DNA of 64,000 nt, taken from NCBI RefSeq assembly GCF_028401425.1, contig NZ_JAQOMS010000002.1, forward strand, positions 2,666,001-2,730,000. Direction: 5' to 3'. Under the pieces are notes generated by a model. The model did not search any database, was not told the origin of the DNA, and saw nothing but the letters and a program-made list of their open reading frames with translations. The stretch comes from Psychrosphaera algicola (GTDB lineage Bacteria; Pseudomonadota; Gammaproteobacteria; Enterobacterales; Alteromonadaceae). A program made the translations under genes and the position numbers. Of the stretch, positions 10,836-22,000 are shown piece after piece. Position 1 is the stretch's first letter; each line of letters starts with the position of its first letter.

Positions 10836-11051
10836 ATGCCATTGGTGATAAAAATTATTGCAGTAGCGCTACTACTACTTATTATTTTTAATTTATTTCG
10901 TGCCATGTTCAGTATGTTAAAACAAGATCCGAACAGACCACCAATGTCTTATTTTATTGGGCTAAGGTTAAAATTCACCGTTGCCTTAATTGTCTTATTG
11001 CTATGTTGTCTGGCGTTTGGCGTTATCACACCAAACCCCAGACCTTATTAA
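10836..11051 (+). CDS. DUF2909-type twin transmembrane protein
   Basis: 71 residues: two hydrophobic helices separated by a short polar loop (LKQDPNRPPMSY). This matches the small twin-transmembrane family often embedded in proteobacterial oxidase operons. It is encoded on the opposite strand to the operon around it, between SURF1 and coxC, and ends 4 bases before the coxC stop. Function is not established. The 28-base divergent gap to SURF1 contains CCTATAGGG, which resembles a corrupted CCAGG site. Confidence 0.8.
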   Translation: MPLVIKIIAVALLLLIIFNLFRAMFSMLKQDPNRPPMSYFIGLRLKFTVALIVLLLCCLAFGVITPNPRPY

Positions 11052-11054
11052 TGT

Positions 11055-11936
11055 TTATAGAATATAAACAAACAAGAACAACAGTACCCATACCACATCA
11101 ACAAAGTGCCAGTACCAACTTGCGGCCTGCAAACCAAAATGGCTTTGCGGCGTAAAGTGATCTTTTAACACGATTCTTAAGAACATAATCAATAACATGA
11201 TTGTGCCTAAGGTTACGTGTAGTCCGTGAAAACCAGTTAACAGGAAGAAGGTATTACCGTAAATACCACTTGATAACATCAATCCCATTTCTTGATATGC
11301 ATGAACGTACTCTTCAACTTGTAGAATTAAGAAAATAAATCCTAATAATACCGTCGCGCCTAGGGCAATTTTGAGCTGTTTACGTTTATTTTGTTCTAAA
11401 CCTACGTGCGCAAAATGACAGGTAACTGACGACGTTAAAAGAATAATGGTATTGATTAGCGGTAAGCCATTCCAGCCCATTGCCTCTGTAACCGCACCTG
11501 AAGGGGTTGTTGTTAGCGGCCACATCGCTTCAAATGCAGGCCATAATACTTCGTGAGTCGATACGTTATTACTCGCTCCACCTAACCATGGAACCGAGAA
11601 CACTCGGGCGTATAACAAGGCACCAAAAAAGGCACCAAAGAACATGACTTCGGAAAATATAAACCAGCTCATACCTTGCTTAAATGAACGGTCCATTTGC
11701 TTGCTGTACATGCCGCTCATCGACTCGTCGATAACGTTCCTAAACCAACCCACCAGCATGAATATAATTATTGCGATACCAGCTAATAGTAGGTAACCGC
11801 TGTATCCTGAAACGCCTTTAGTTACATCATTAACATAACCACCTGCGCCAAACGCAATACAGAATAATCCGATTGCGCCAACAATTGGCCAGTGACTCTG
11901 CTCTGGCACATAATAACTTTCGTATTTTTCACTCAT
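11055..11936 (-). CDS. coxC: Cytochrome c oxidase subunit III
   Basis: 293 residues, intact, with seven helices. Conserved features include YYVPEQSHWPIVG at the N-terminus, SEVMFFGAFFGALLYAR and the C-terminal SWYWHFVDVVWVLLF. Subunit III is a non-redox membrane subunit that stabilises the aa3 oxidase core and its proton uptake. It lies between ctaG and SURF1, as is usual in this operon. Confidence 0.96.
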   Translation of the reverse strand: MSEKYESYYVPEQSHWPIVGAIGLFCIAFGAGGYVNDVTKGVSGYSGYLLLAGIAIIIFMLVGWFRNVIDESMSGMYSKQMDRSFKQGMSWFIFSEVMFFGAFFGALLYARVFSVPWLGGASNNVSTHEVLWPAFEAMWPLTTTPSGAVTEAMGWNGLPLINTIILLTSSVTCHFAHVGLEQNKRKQLKIALGATVLLGFIFLILQVEEYVHAYQEMGLMLSSGIYGNTFFLLTGFHGLHVTLGTIMLLIMFLRIVLKDHFTPQSHFGLQAASWYWHFVDVVWVLLFLFVYIL

Positions 11937-11947
11937 TTTTTTGTCCC

Positions 11948-12534
11948 CTATGGTGCACTTAACGTGTCACCAGCAAACAATTGTTCAAATTCGTCATGCT
12001 CAATTTTTTCGCTGATATCAAAAAGGGTATAGGACAAGGTTACGATTTTATATTCTTCAGGTAACGCATTGTCGATATAAAACTGCAAACCTAAATCTGC
12101 GGTTTCACCTTTTTCTAGCGGTTGACGATTAAAACAAAAACACTCGATTTTGTTGAAATAGGCTGCAGCTATACCCGGACTTACCGAAGGTACAGCCTGC
12201 ACAACCATGTCGTTTACTGACTTATTTTTTACAATAAAATTAAGTTCGTGCATTTCACCTATAGGTGAACTTCTATCCGTTTAACTTCTGGACGAAAGTC
12301 CCAAGGTAAGCTGCCTTGAGTACGAGCAATGAATTCCACCGTAATTGTGCGCGACGTATCGACAAAATCCGATGTAACAGCCGCCGTAGTACTGGTTTTA
12401 CCGTTGAGGCCCGTGATGTCGCAAAACACGTCATATAGCGGGACTAAGGCAAAACCAAATCCAAACATCAATGCCACTGTTAAGACTAATTTCTTAACAA
12501 TTTTATTGTTATTTTTTGGCGAATTATTTTCCAT
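11948..12534 (-). CDS. ctaG: Cytochrome c oxidase assembly protein CtaG/Cox11 (frameshifted)
   Basis: About 194 residues after repair. One N-terminal anchor is followed by a periplasmic immunoglobulin-like domain with the copper-binding CFCF segment (IECFCFNRQPL). CtaG delivers copper to the CuB site of subunit I. The single break is at 12258-12265, where the sequence reads CCTATAGG. Replacing it by CCCAGG joins KRIEVHPGEM to HELNFIVKNKS, the family consensus. It sits 12 bases from coxA. Confidence 0.92.
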
Positions 12535-12546
12535 TACGCGACTCGA

Positions 12547-14147
12547 CTACTTAATCTCAGGTGGTGTTGAGAATGTATGATAAGGCGCAGGTGAAGCAAC
12601 CTCCCACTCTAAACCTTCAGCCCCTTCCCAAACTTGGTCAGACACTTTATCGCCACCTTTAATACATTTATAAACAACCACTACAAACAATATTTGAGAT
12701 AAACCGAAGGCAAATCCACCAATACTGATAATGGCGTTAAAGTCAGCAAATTGCGTTGCGTAGTCAGGAATACGACGAGGCATACCCGCTAGTCCAACAA
12801 AGTGCATTGGGAAAAACAACACGTTCACTGAGATAAGTGACAACCAGAAATGCGCTTTAGCAAGACCGATATCAAACATATGCCCAGTCCACTTAGGCAA
12901 CCAATAATACGCACCTGCCATAATGGAGAATATCGCACCTGTCACTAATACATAGTGGAAGTGAGCAACTACAAAATAGGTATCATGGTATTGGAAATCC
13001 ACTGGGGTAATGGCCAACATAAGTCCTGAAAACCCACCTATCGTAAATAAGACAATAAAGGCGATTGAGAACATCATGGGGACTTCAAAAGTCAGTGCGC
13101 CGCGCCACATAGTTGCAACCCAGTTAAAGACTTTCACCCCAGTTGGCACCGATATCAGCATGGTGCAGTACATAAAGAACAGTTCGCCCGCGAGTGGCAT
13201 TCCTGTAGTAAACATATGGTGCGCCCAAACGACAAACGACAATAATGCGATTGACGCGGTGGCATAAACCATTGATGAATAACCAAACAGTTTTTTGCGG
13301 CTAAACGTCGGTACGATTTGCGATACAATACCAAAAGCAGGCAAGATCATGATGTAAACTTCAGGGTGTCCAAAGAACCAGAATATATGCTGGAACATAA
13401 CCGGATCGCCGCCCCCTGCTGCGTCAAAGAAGGACGTAGCAAAGTATTTATCAGTTAACACCATAGTGACCGCACCAGCGAGTACAGGCATAACCGCAAT
13501 CAATAGAAACGCAGTGATTAACCATGTCCAAACAAACAACGGCATCTTCATGTAAGTCATACCTAGCGCTCGTAAGTTAACAATAGTGACGATGACATTA
13601 ATCGCCCCCATAATTGACGAGATCCCCATGATATGAACAGAGAAAACAAAAAACGCGGTGCTGTCATTACTAAATGTTGTTGATAGTGGCGCGTAGAATG
13701 TCCAACCGAAGTTAGGACCGCCGCCTTCCATAAACAATGACGATAACAAGATCAAAAACGCAAAAGGTAAAATCCAAAAGCTCCAGTTATTCATGCGTGG
13801 TAGGGCCATATCAGGCGCACCAATCATCATTGGAACCATCCAGTTCGCTAAGCCTACAAACGCCGGCATTACCGCACCAAAGACCATAATCAAACCGTGT
13901 ACGGTCGTCATTTGGTTAAAAAGTCTGGTTCAACTATTTGCAAACCTGGTTGAAACAATTCTGCACGAATAACCATTGCCATCGCACCGCCGATGAAAAA
14001 CATCACCAGTGAGAAGATCAGGTACATTGAACCGATGTCTTTGTGATTGGTTGTTAGAAACCAACGTTTTATGCCTTTAGGCGCGCCGTGATGATGATCA
14101 TCTGCATGATGATTCGAATCGACTGCATTGTTTTCAGTAGTACTCAT
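12547..14147 (-). CDS. coxA: Cytochrome c oxidase subunit I (frameshifted)
   Basis: About 533 residues after one repair. The heme-copper oxidase core is complete, with WFFGHPEVY (CuB histidine and cross-linked tyrosine), AHHMFTTGM, and HDTYFVVAHFHYVL with the heme ligands. The N-terminus is histidine-rich (HADDHHHGAPKG). Subunit I holds heme a and the heme a3-CuB oxygen-reduction site. The break at about 13915-13920 is a 5-T run that should be 6; repair joins VEPDFFNQ to MTTVHGLIM. An inactive essential core subunit beside an intact operon is implausible, so error is favoured. Confidence 0.95.
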
Positions 14148-14158
14148 TGTAACGCCTC

Positions 14159-15289
14159 CTATTGTCCAGACATATATTTGATAACTTCAGCCGCTTGAAC
14201 CGCGTCTCCCGTGCTATTACCCCAAGCATTACGCTCATAGGTAATAATCGCCGCTAAGTCTTTCAAACCAAGTTGTTTGCCATACCCTTGCATTGCTGTG
14301 CCCGGCTTACCGTTAACAACAATATCGATATGAGCACCAAGGTCACCTATGGCAATTGCACTGCCTTTAAGCGCTGGGAAAACTCCAGGGATACCTTGAC
14401 CGTTTGGTTGGTGACATGCCGCACAATTTGCGTTGTAGGCTTTTTCACCATGAGCCATAAGTTCGTCAAACGACATATTCATCGCTAACAACTTTTGCTC
14501 TTCTTCTTTGGCTTTTTAGCAATCTCAACTTGCTCGCTAACCCACTTATCAAATTCAGCTGGCTCTTTAGCAATAACCACAACCGGCATGAACCCGTGGT
14601 CTTTACCACATAATTCAGCACATTGGCCGCGATAAATGCCAGGGACATCGACACGAGTCCACGCTTCATTGATGAAACCTAGGTTTGCATCTTTTTGATA
14701 GCAAATTCAGGAACCCACCAAGAATGGATTACGTCGTCAGAGGTGATAAGGAAACGAACTTTTTGACCGGTAGGAATGACAAGAGGGCGGTCAACTTCTA
14801 GGAGGTAATTAACGGATTTTTCACGTTTATCGTAAATTTCGTCTTTCGTGGTGGCTAACAAGCTGTAATATTCTAACTCGTGGTCAAAATATTTGTAATG
14901 CCATTTCCACTGGGAACCTGTGACTTGCACCGTTAAATCCGCTTTGGAAGTGTCTTCCATTGCGATTAAGGTTTTAGTAGCAGGAAAAGCCATCGCAATC
15001 AAAATAACAAACGGAATAGCCGTCCAGAGTATCTCAACTTTTGTGCTTTCGTGGAAATTAGCGGGGCAACCCCTTTCGATTTGCGGTGGTATAACATCGA
15101 CCAAAACATGATCCCGAATACCACTGCACCAATGACGCAACATATGTAAAAAATGATCATGTGTAAGTCGTAAACATTACGACTAATCTCAGTCACACCT
15201 TTTGTAAGGTTAAGCGGCATTTCTTCGGCTACAGCATTATTAGCAAATACGGCAGCTGACAACAGCCAACTAGATTGCTTAGCAGTCAC
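14159..15289 (-). CDS. coxB: Cytochrome c oxidase subunit II with fused cytochrome c domain (frameshifted)
   Basis: About 377 residues after repair. Signal peptide, two membrane helices, then a cupredoxin domain with the CuA ligands in CAELCGKDHGFM, then a C-terminal c-type cytochrome with NCAACH (14415-14432) and a late methionine. A fused cytochrome c marks a caa3-like subunit II that can take electrons directly. Breaks: C run near 15070, A runs near 14690 and 14510, and 14678-14683, which reads CCTAGG where CCCAGG restores the conserved DANPGFINEAW. First gene of the oxidase operon. Confidence 0.93.
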
Positions 15290-15547
15290 TCAGTATCCTC
15301 CCAATTATGGTCAAACTTAAGAGGAGACTGTACAACCCAAACCAGTACAAAAACCGACTGTGTATTTAACACTAGACCGTTTTTTATTCCCCGAAAATTT
15401 GATTTCATCTATTAATTATTATTTTGTCCGTGTCCAATTTGTACTGTGACACCTGTTGATTTTTTATTATTTTATCGCTGATTTTTTATCCAACAAAAAT
15501 AACCTATACCCTTTGTGAAACAAGTGCAAATTTAATTTGAACAAAAA
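15290..15547. promoter_or_regulatory. Untranslated region expected to hold the cox operon promoter
   Basis: No gene is visible. The stretch is A+T-rich and lies directly upstream of coxB on the minus strand, so the operon promoter must fall here. I cannot fix a -10/-35 pair with confidence. Confidence 0.4.
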
Positions 15548-15586
15548 AAACCAACCGAACAATAATTGTTCAGTTGGTTTATTTTT
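15548..15586. terminator. Bidirectional hairpin with flanking A and T tracts
   Basis: AAACCAAC-GAACAAT pairs with ATTGTTC-GTTGGTTT with one mismatch, with A residues before and T residues after. It lies downstream of the ThrE gene region and behind the coxB promoter, so it could end transcripts from either direction. Confidence 0.65.
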
Positions 15587-15667
15587 AACTCGTATTGGAA
15601 TAATTACTTTAAATTACAGGATCTTCCAGACTCTATAAAAAGAAACAATGCGACTGACATCAAAAAA

Positions 15668-16896
15668 TCACAAACTTTTTCGAGGTGGCAATGCTGAGTT
15701 AGCGAAGATTAATCCCGCCACAAGCGACATAAAGATAACGAGCGACTGCTGCATTGCATGGTCACCGTAATCAAAACCACTACCTGCAATATAAGCATTT
15801 AAGCCAATAAACGTTTTGCTCCCAGGGACCAAAACAATCAAGCTAAAGCATACCCACAATAACCGCAGGTGCCTTAGCGACTCGCGTAAATATATTGCCA
15901 TATACCCCAACAACAAAAGCACCTAAAAATGCGCCCATGGCATAGTCGAAATATGAGGCCCCAAAGTTACTTGTACCAAAAGCAATAAAGCCAACGGCAA
16001 ATGACCAAAGAATGTGCCTGCGTCTTGTTCTAAATGCAATAATTAGTGAAGTGGTTAACGCCGCAATAGCAATCCACGCCGTCCACGCAGGTAATACCGC
16101 TCGAGGTTGGAATGGCACTTCGCCAAATAACCAAAAACCAATTTCGAGACCTAAAAAAGCACCAAAATACAGTTTAAAGAGCATCATCATCGCATCCATG
16201 ATCTTGGCTGTGCCCGACACTAAATGGCGCTCTGACAACTCTGCGAGCCCTATGGTTAATGCGAGTCCTGGTATAAACACAATAATCGACGACAACACGA
16301 CCTTACGTATATCAATACTCGGATCGACATAACTGGAAATTGCACATGCTAAAATTGCAGACACCATAGCAACCAACGGCTCTAGCATATTAGTGATGCC
16401 TTTGGAACGACCCGACCACAGGACAAACACATAAACCACTATGCCCAATAAACCTGCCCAGATCACATCTCGAACACTACTGACCATGATCATTGAAAAT
16501 GCGGCACTGGCCATCCAATAAGAAATGCCAGTAGCAACCTTGCCATAGGGATTTGGCATATTGTCGATTTCATCAAGGCGCAACGAAGCTTCTTCGATTG
16601 ACAGAGTTTTATTTAATACCTGCTCAACAACTTCATCGGTGCGAGACAAACTGCCCATATCCAAATCACTAAGGTGCCACACGCGCTGCATGGGTATATT
16701 CGTCCTCATGTCCTTCTGTCCACAACACAAATGTCATAGAGGTGGGAGAAACAATAAATGCGGAGCGCAACTCAAGCGCATGGGCCAATTCCATCAAATG
16801 CGCTTCTAGGCGATAGACCGGAGTACCGTATTTATGAAGCATCTTACCGATGCGAACAATAAATTTACGTCTGAGTTTAAAGAGATCACTTTGCAC
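15668..16896 (-). CDS. ThrE-type threonine/serine exporter family protein (frameshifted)
   Basis: About 410 residues after repair. An N-terminal cytoplasmic DUF1212/ThrE region (MLHKYGTPVYRLEAHL, TSMTFVLW) is followed by about ten membrane helices, ending in the VPGSKTF segment typical of the ThrE_2 part. Known members export threonine/serine or, in the split YjjP/YjjB form, succinate. Breaks: 16669-16674 reads CTAAGG on the plus strand, and CCAGG restores ARVAPGDLDMGSL; a T run near 15847 is one base long. A GTG at 16896 overlaps the upstream stop, suggesting coupling; ATG 16839 is an alternative start. Confidence 0.8.
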
Positions 16897-17538
16897 GTTT
16901 TTGTCCTGCGCTAATTATGGGTTTTGTCACTGTATCCCCAGGAGCTGGTGGATTAATGATTCGCGATGTTAAATCAAAATCGACTCGAAACTCGCGCCCT
17001 TGTCTGATCAATCGGTAACTAAATTTATCTGGGTATACAAACATTTGCCATGTATTGCCTACCGATTGTGGAATGCCAAGTTCAACAAACAGTTCTTTTG
17101 AGTACTGATCTGCAGGGAACGATTGCACATTATCCCAACCAGCATCAACCGTATGTCCACCATACATCGTCGACTTGTCATGACTACCGTCGTCGTGGCG
17201 ATGATCATGCTTTAGCGACAATCCAGAACCCGTTTTAGTGATAATCCAAGTACGTGATGCGTCTTCGCCAACATGAAATGGAATTTGCAGTTCCGAGTCA
17301 GTGCATTTTCTAACATGCATCACCAATTTTTCTTCACTAAAACTACTTGGTCCGGCGTTATCCACCGTTACTTGGCCAACAAAAGATTGACCGCAAAGTT
17401 GTTTTATTTGATTAAAAACGCATCTTGAGTGGCAATTGAAACAAGCGGTGCAGGTGAATAAGACATTTTAGCGTGGGCAAACGTCGGGCTAATCATAAGA
17501 ACGTTAGCCAATACCAATATACTAAGTAATTTTTTCAT
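16886..17538 (-). CDS. Secreted protein of unknown function (frameshifted)
   Basis: About 217 residues after repair of a T run near 17418. The signal peptide runs from MKKLLSILVLANVLM to about HAKM. The mature protein contains QLCGQSFVGQVTVDN, a histidine-rich stretch (KHDHRHDDGSHDKS) and a beta-rich remainder (WQMFVYPDKFSYRLIRQGREF), which suggests a periplasmic beta-barrel-like fold. I do not recognise the family with certainty. The stop overlaps the start of the ThrE gene, and the gene begins 10 bases after the membrane-protein gene, so the three form a likely operon. Confidence 0.6.
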
Positions 17539-17547
17539 TTAAGTGAC

Positions 17548-18608
17548 CTATCGTGTTTGTTCAAATTGTCTAAGTGCAATCGCGAGTTCTTCCGGTGTAT
17601 CAACATTTAAATATAATGTGGATACTTCGTCTTTTATCATCGCCATACCACTAAGGTAAAGTTGTGGCGTACTAAATGACAACTTAACATTAGCAGGCTG
17701 TGCACCAATATAAACTTGCTCTTTGTCATCAGCTTTGTGCCAGTTTCCTGTTTCGACCGACTGAATATCGGCTTTGCTAATGACGCAGAATCCCCACCAC
17801 GAGTTATTAACAATCACTTTATCGTCAAATTCATAGAGTGAGTAATATCGGCTCACACGGTAATTCGCGACAAACATGACCAACAGGTAAAAGATAAATG
17901 TTGCAACAAAAGCAGCAACCAGTTCGCTCCATTCATATAACCACAAATAGCTTACAACGGTTGCTAACGATGTTCCAATCACAGTTAGTGCAAAATACCA
18001 TCGACTAGCTGATCTCAGTTTAATATTGGCAAGGGCGGCAGTATGACGTCGAGAAAATCGTGGGATCGCATAATACCAACTTGCTGGTTCATGCGCCAAA
18101 GTCACGGCCAAGTCCATTTGAGTAGACGCTTTAGACGTGGAATTTCGCGCTTCGTCTGTATCATACTTGCTCAACATATGGATCCGTGGATCACCAGTCA
18201 AACTTCTTGCCTGCCACAATGCTTTTATAATCGTGACCAATAGGTAAAGTTCGATGACCAACAATACAGCAATAATTGGATAACGTAGCCAAGTTATAAA
18301 TTCAAAATATTCCGCTAAATTTGCCGGATAAGTATACCGAGCAATCAAACTGCTTAACGACAATGAAACGATTATTTTCCACTTAGCTTGCTTGCCTATT
18401 TGGATCACCCAGAACCAGTACAGTATTGGTAATAAAGCGAAGTACCAAGCTGATATTCCCAGTACTTTTGCCACGCCCCATCGGCTAATATTAACGACCA
18501 ATCGCCGGTAAACGCCATAACATGGTCAGGCATGAGTTGACTGCCAAGCCAATAACTTACAATAGCGACGACCACATAAATCAGTCTAAATTTTACAGGT
18601 GTTCTCAC
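17548..18608 (-). CDS. Multi-helix membrane protein of unknown function (frameshifted)
   Basis: About 353 residues after one repair near 18485 (G run). Two N-terminal helices, two more around residues 80-120, and a pair near residues 200-240 are followed by a soluble domain with alternating strands (YYSLYEFDDKVIVNNSWWGF). That end resembles bacterial PH-like domains found at the tail of membrane proteins. No catalytic motif is visible. Function unknown; co-directional with the two genes that follow. Confidence 0.55.
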
Positions 18609-18636
18609 TTTTTTTCCGTTCTTTTGATGAGTATTA

Positions 18637-20264
18637 TTATTTTGACGTTGTTGCTTTATTGTCGTCCGCCTCTAAAACGGCGGTAGTATGTTCGGCCAGT
18701 TTTTCATCTTCAGGTTCAGGCGCTGATGAAAAATCAGGGTTGTTTACGGGTTCTGCGATCAAATCCAATCGTTCATGTTCGACATCAATATGGCTTGGCT
18801 CAATCTTAGGCATCGATTTGGAGACTTTATTCGACAAACGACTAAAACGTTCCACTTTGCCCGCTAGGCCTTGTTTTCCAGCGAGTCCCTTAACCGTATC
18901 ATTGTATTGTTTGCCAACGGTATCCAGCGTGCGGCCAAGTTTTTGCAAACGTTCGGCAACTAAACAGACTTGATTGTATATCTCTCCGGCTCGTTCACTA
19001 ATTTCACGAGCTTCTTGGTTGCCTTGTTCTATCCGCCACAAATTAGCAACAGTTTTTAAAATTGGCATCAAGGTTGTGTGTGATACTAGGATGACATTGC
19101 GTTCGTATCCGTAAGTAAACATATCTTTGTTGTGCTTTAACGCCTCTATGTATGCGGGTTCAATTGGCATAAACATCAATACAAAGCTCGGACTGCGCAT
19201 GCCGATTAAATTGGCATAATCTTTTTAGTTAAATCGTCGATATGATTTTTAACGGCGCCGACATGTTCATCAAGGGCCACTTGAGTTTCAGCGTCGGTTT
19301 TAGCGGAAATAGCCCGGTCATAGGCGACTAAGGAAACTTTGCTGTCGATAACAATATGTTTATTATCTGGCAATTTGATCACAAAATCAGGCAAACGACG
19401 TTGACCTTCCGCGTCGACAAATTTTTCCTGACTATCGTAATGATCGCCTTTGACTAAACCCGCGAGTTGTAAGGTGCGCTCAAGTTGAATCTCACCCCAG
19501 TTACCCGCCGTCTTTTTCTCACCTTTCAGTGCTGTTGCAAGGTTATTTGCCTCGTCAGACATTTGCACCCCAACGTCGAGTACTTTTTTCAACTCAGAGG
19601 CCAAATTAGCCTGACCTTTGACTGACTCGGAGTGCACTTCATTAACCCGCTTTTGAAAGCCTTCGACTTGTTCTTTAAACGGACGGAGAATGGCATCAAG
19701 TTCTGATTTATTCGACAGGCTAAAAGATTTACCTTTTTCTTCTAAGATCTGATTAGCTAGGTTAGAAAATTCCATTTTGAGCTGGCCTTTTTGCGCTTCG
19801 ATGTCTTTTTTCTGCTGTTCAAATTGATCTTCTTTAGCACTTAAATTTGTTCTCAACTCGGTCAGTTCATTTGACAACTCAAGTTGGATCCCTTGCATCC
19901 GGTGCAATTGCACCGCTGATTCTTTATGTTGTTGATTCGCAATAACCAATTGCTCATCGCGCTCAGAAATACGCGTTAGTAAACCTTGATTATCAGCTTG
20001 CAGTTTAGCGACTTCCTGCCGAGCTAGGTTGGTTTGCGTCTGAAAGTTTAAAACTGAATTGGTTTGTTGTGCCAGCTCACTTTTTATCGCCTCTATTTGT
20101 GCGTCTTTTTCTATCAAATGCCGCTGTAATTGTTCGGCATGCATTTGTTGTTGCGCCATTTTAATTCGGCTCGTCACCAAAAGTATCAGCAATACAAAGA
20201 CTACAACACCGCCCAAAAATGCGGGTAAATACGGGATAAATTGCTCAAGCACTCGGTTGTTCAC
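18637..20264 (-). CDS. rmuC: DNA recombination protein RmuC (frameshifted)
   Basis: About 543 residues after one repair. An N-terminal membrane helix is followed by a long coiled coil (residues 25-190) and the RmuC nuclease-like core with PDFVIKLPDNKHIVIDSKVSL and SPSFVLMFMPIEPAYIEAL. RmuC limits inversions at short inverted repeats in E. coli. The break near 19217 is an A run one base short; repair gives LTKKDYANLIGMRSPSFV, matching the family. The acidic tail (PEPEDEKLAEHTT) is unconserved. Confidence 0.92.
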
Positions 20265-20334
20265 TTTTGAGAAATTAGAATAAGACTATTGTGCCTTGTC
20301 GGACACAAAAAGTCGTTAGCTATATCAAAGAATT

Positions 20335-20412
20335 AAGGGGCAGAACCACTTTCAAAAACCAGAGGTTGGGCAACTCTAGCGAGAACGAAATAAAGGTGGT
20401 TCTGACCCGTTA
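20335..20412. repeat. REP-like imperfect inverted repeat
   Basis: GGGGCAGAACCACTTT and AAAGGTGGTTCTGACCC face each other about 40 bases apart, with an inner stem around CAGAGGTTG and CAACTCTAG. It lies in the gap after hemN, its right edge touching the hemN stop. This resembles REP/REPIN elements mobilised by RAYT transposases, but only one copy is seen in this window. Confidence 0.5.
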
Positions 20413-21804
20413 AATTATACGGGAAAAACGTTGTTGATTGAGTTGAGCCGCCATGTACTTATCGAACGTCATACAGATTGTACGTACAAATAACTTTCCG
20501 CTTTGAGTAACTCGAATGTGGTTTTCTTCTAGCTGAAGCATATGGTCTTTTATCATAGGATCGAGTGCATTTAATTCGTTTTCAAAGTAGGTTTTAAAAT
20601 CAATTTGCCATCGTTTTTCGATATCTGAAATATTAACCAAAAAATTACACATTAACGTTTTAATCACATCGCCTCGAATTTGGTCATCTCGACTTAGCCA
20701 CAACCCTTTTTCAACGGCATTTTTGTATGTATCAATAGAGGCATAATAGTCTGTTAACGACTTATAATTCTGGCTAAAACTATTCCCTATTGAACTTATC
20801 GAGGACACTCCAAGCCCTAGTAAGTCACTGCTGCCTAACGTGGTATATCCCTGAAAATTTCGATGCAATTGCCCAGATTGTTGCGCCTGTGCTAAATCGT
20901 CATTAGGTTTGGCAAAATGATCCATGCCTATTGCGATATATCCTTTTTCGACAAACACATCCAATGCTCGCAACATTAATGACATTTTAACGTCTGGCGT
21001 AGGTAACCATTCATCTTTGATCTTTCGTTGAGCGGCGAAACGAGACGGCATATGAGCATAACTAAACAGTGAGATTCGGTCAGGATCACAGTCTAAAATA
21101 TCATTTAATGTTTTCTCAAATAGCACAGGCGATTGATGCGGCAACCCATATATCACGTCTAGATTAATTGAACAAAAACCAAGATCTCTTGCGCGGCGCA
21201 GTAAACTTTTAATAAATGTTAAATCCTGCACCCGATTAATGGCTTCTTGTACTTGCAGATTGGTATCTTGAACACCAAAACTCAAACGAGTAAATCCAAG
21301 GGAATACAAATGGTCTAAATAATCCAATTCGATTTCTCGCGGATCGATTTCAATGCTCATTTCCCACTTTTGGTCGAACTCAAATTGTGTATTGAGAAGT
21401 GCGATAATCCGTGAAAATTGCGCTTTTGATAAAAAACTGGGAGTTCCGCCACCGAAATGAATTTGCACGACTTTGTGATCTTGAAACAAACTTGCCCGGC
21501 TTTCGATTTCTTTGGCTAAATAATCTAGGTATATATCTGCCTTATGTTTATGACGAGTCACTACTTTATTGCAACCACAGTAATAACAAAGCTTATGGCA
21601 AAATGGAATGTGGATATAAATCGATAAGTTGTCGGTTTCGCTCTGTGCCACAGCTTGACAAAAATTTTTGTTAGAGAAGTCGTACTGAAACTCAAGTGCT
21701 GTTGGGTAAGAGGTATAGCGTGGGCCATTCATATTGTATTTGTTCATCAATGGTAGATGAGATGTCGACACGTTTTGCACTCTAAGTTCCCAATTGTTTT
21801 TCAC
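20410..21804 (-). CDS. hemN: Oxygen-independent coproporphyrinogen III oxidase
   Basis: 464 residues, close to the usual 455-460, intact. It carries the radical-SAM cluster motif in HIPFCHKLCYYCGC, the NxGPRYTSYPTALEF N-terminus and the FGGGTPSFL glycine loop. It decarboxylates coproporphyrinogen III to protoporphyrinogen IX without oxygen. The long frame starts at GTG 21804; an internal ATG before NKYNMNGPRYTSYP is a shorter alternative, but E. coli HemN also has extra residues before this motif. An FNR-like site lies 39 bases upstream. Confidence 0.96.
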   Translation of the reverse strand: MKNNWELRVQNVSTSHLPLMNKYNMNGPRYTSYPTALEFQYDFSNKNFCQAVAQSETDNLSIYIHIPFCHKLCYYCGCNKVVTRHKHKADIYLDYLAKEIESRASLFQDHKVVQIHFGGGTPSFLSKAQFSRIIALLNTQFEFDQKWEMSIEIDPREIELDYLDHLYSLGFTRLSFGVQDTNLQVQEAINRVQDLTFIKSLLRRARDLGFCSINLDVIYGLPHQSPVLFEKTLNDILDCDPDRISLFSYAHMPSRFAAQRKIKDEWLPTPDVKMSLMLRALDVFVEKGYIAIGMDHFAKPNDDLAQAQQSGQLHRNFQGYTTLGSSDLLGLGVSSISSIGNSFSQNYKSLTDYYASIDTYKNAVEKGLWLSRDDQIRGDVIKTLMCNFLVNISDIEKRWQIDFKTYFENELNALDPMIKDHMLQLEENHIRVTQSGKLFVRTICMTFDKYMAAQLNQQRFSRII

Positions 21805-21842
21805 GATTGGCGCTACTTTAAAACAATAATAAATTGTCTGAG

Positions 21843-21856
21843 TTGATCAAGCTCAA
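21843..21856 (-). promoter_or_regulatory. FNR/Anr-like box upstream of hemN
   Basis: TTGAT-CAAG-CTCAA on the plus strand, TTGAG-CTTG-ATCAA on the coding strand. It matches the FNR consensus TTGAT-N4-ATCAA at 9 of 10 positions. Placement just upstream of an anaerobic heme enzyme fits oxygen-responsive activation, which is known for hemN in related bacteria. Confidence 0.7.
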
Positions 21857-22000
21857 CAAAATAACCGTTATTATTATTTGTGCTTAGCGCTTAAGAGACT
21901 TAACTTATTAGATTAATATAGAATCTAGAAGGGTATTGAAGTCTACGTTTGGGCTTAAAAAGTAACGTATTTATCAATAATACATAATGGGCAAAATAGA

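Noticed and set aside
11208..11214. CCTAAGG in coxC as another corrupted site
   Set aside because: The frame is intact and codes TLGT, as expected in subunit III. The sequence is probably genuine.
12547..14147. coxA as a pseudogene
   Set aside because: One T in a T run restores the full enzyme, and the rest of the operon is maintained.
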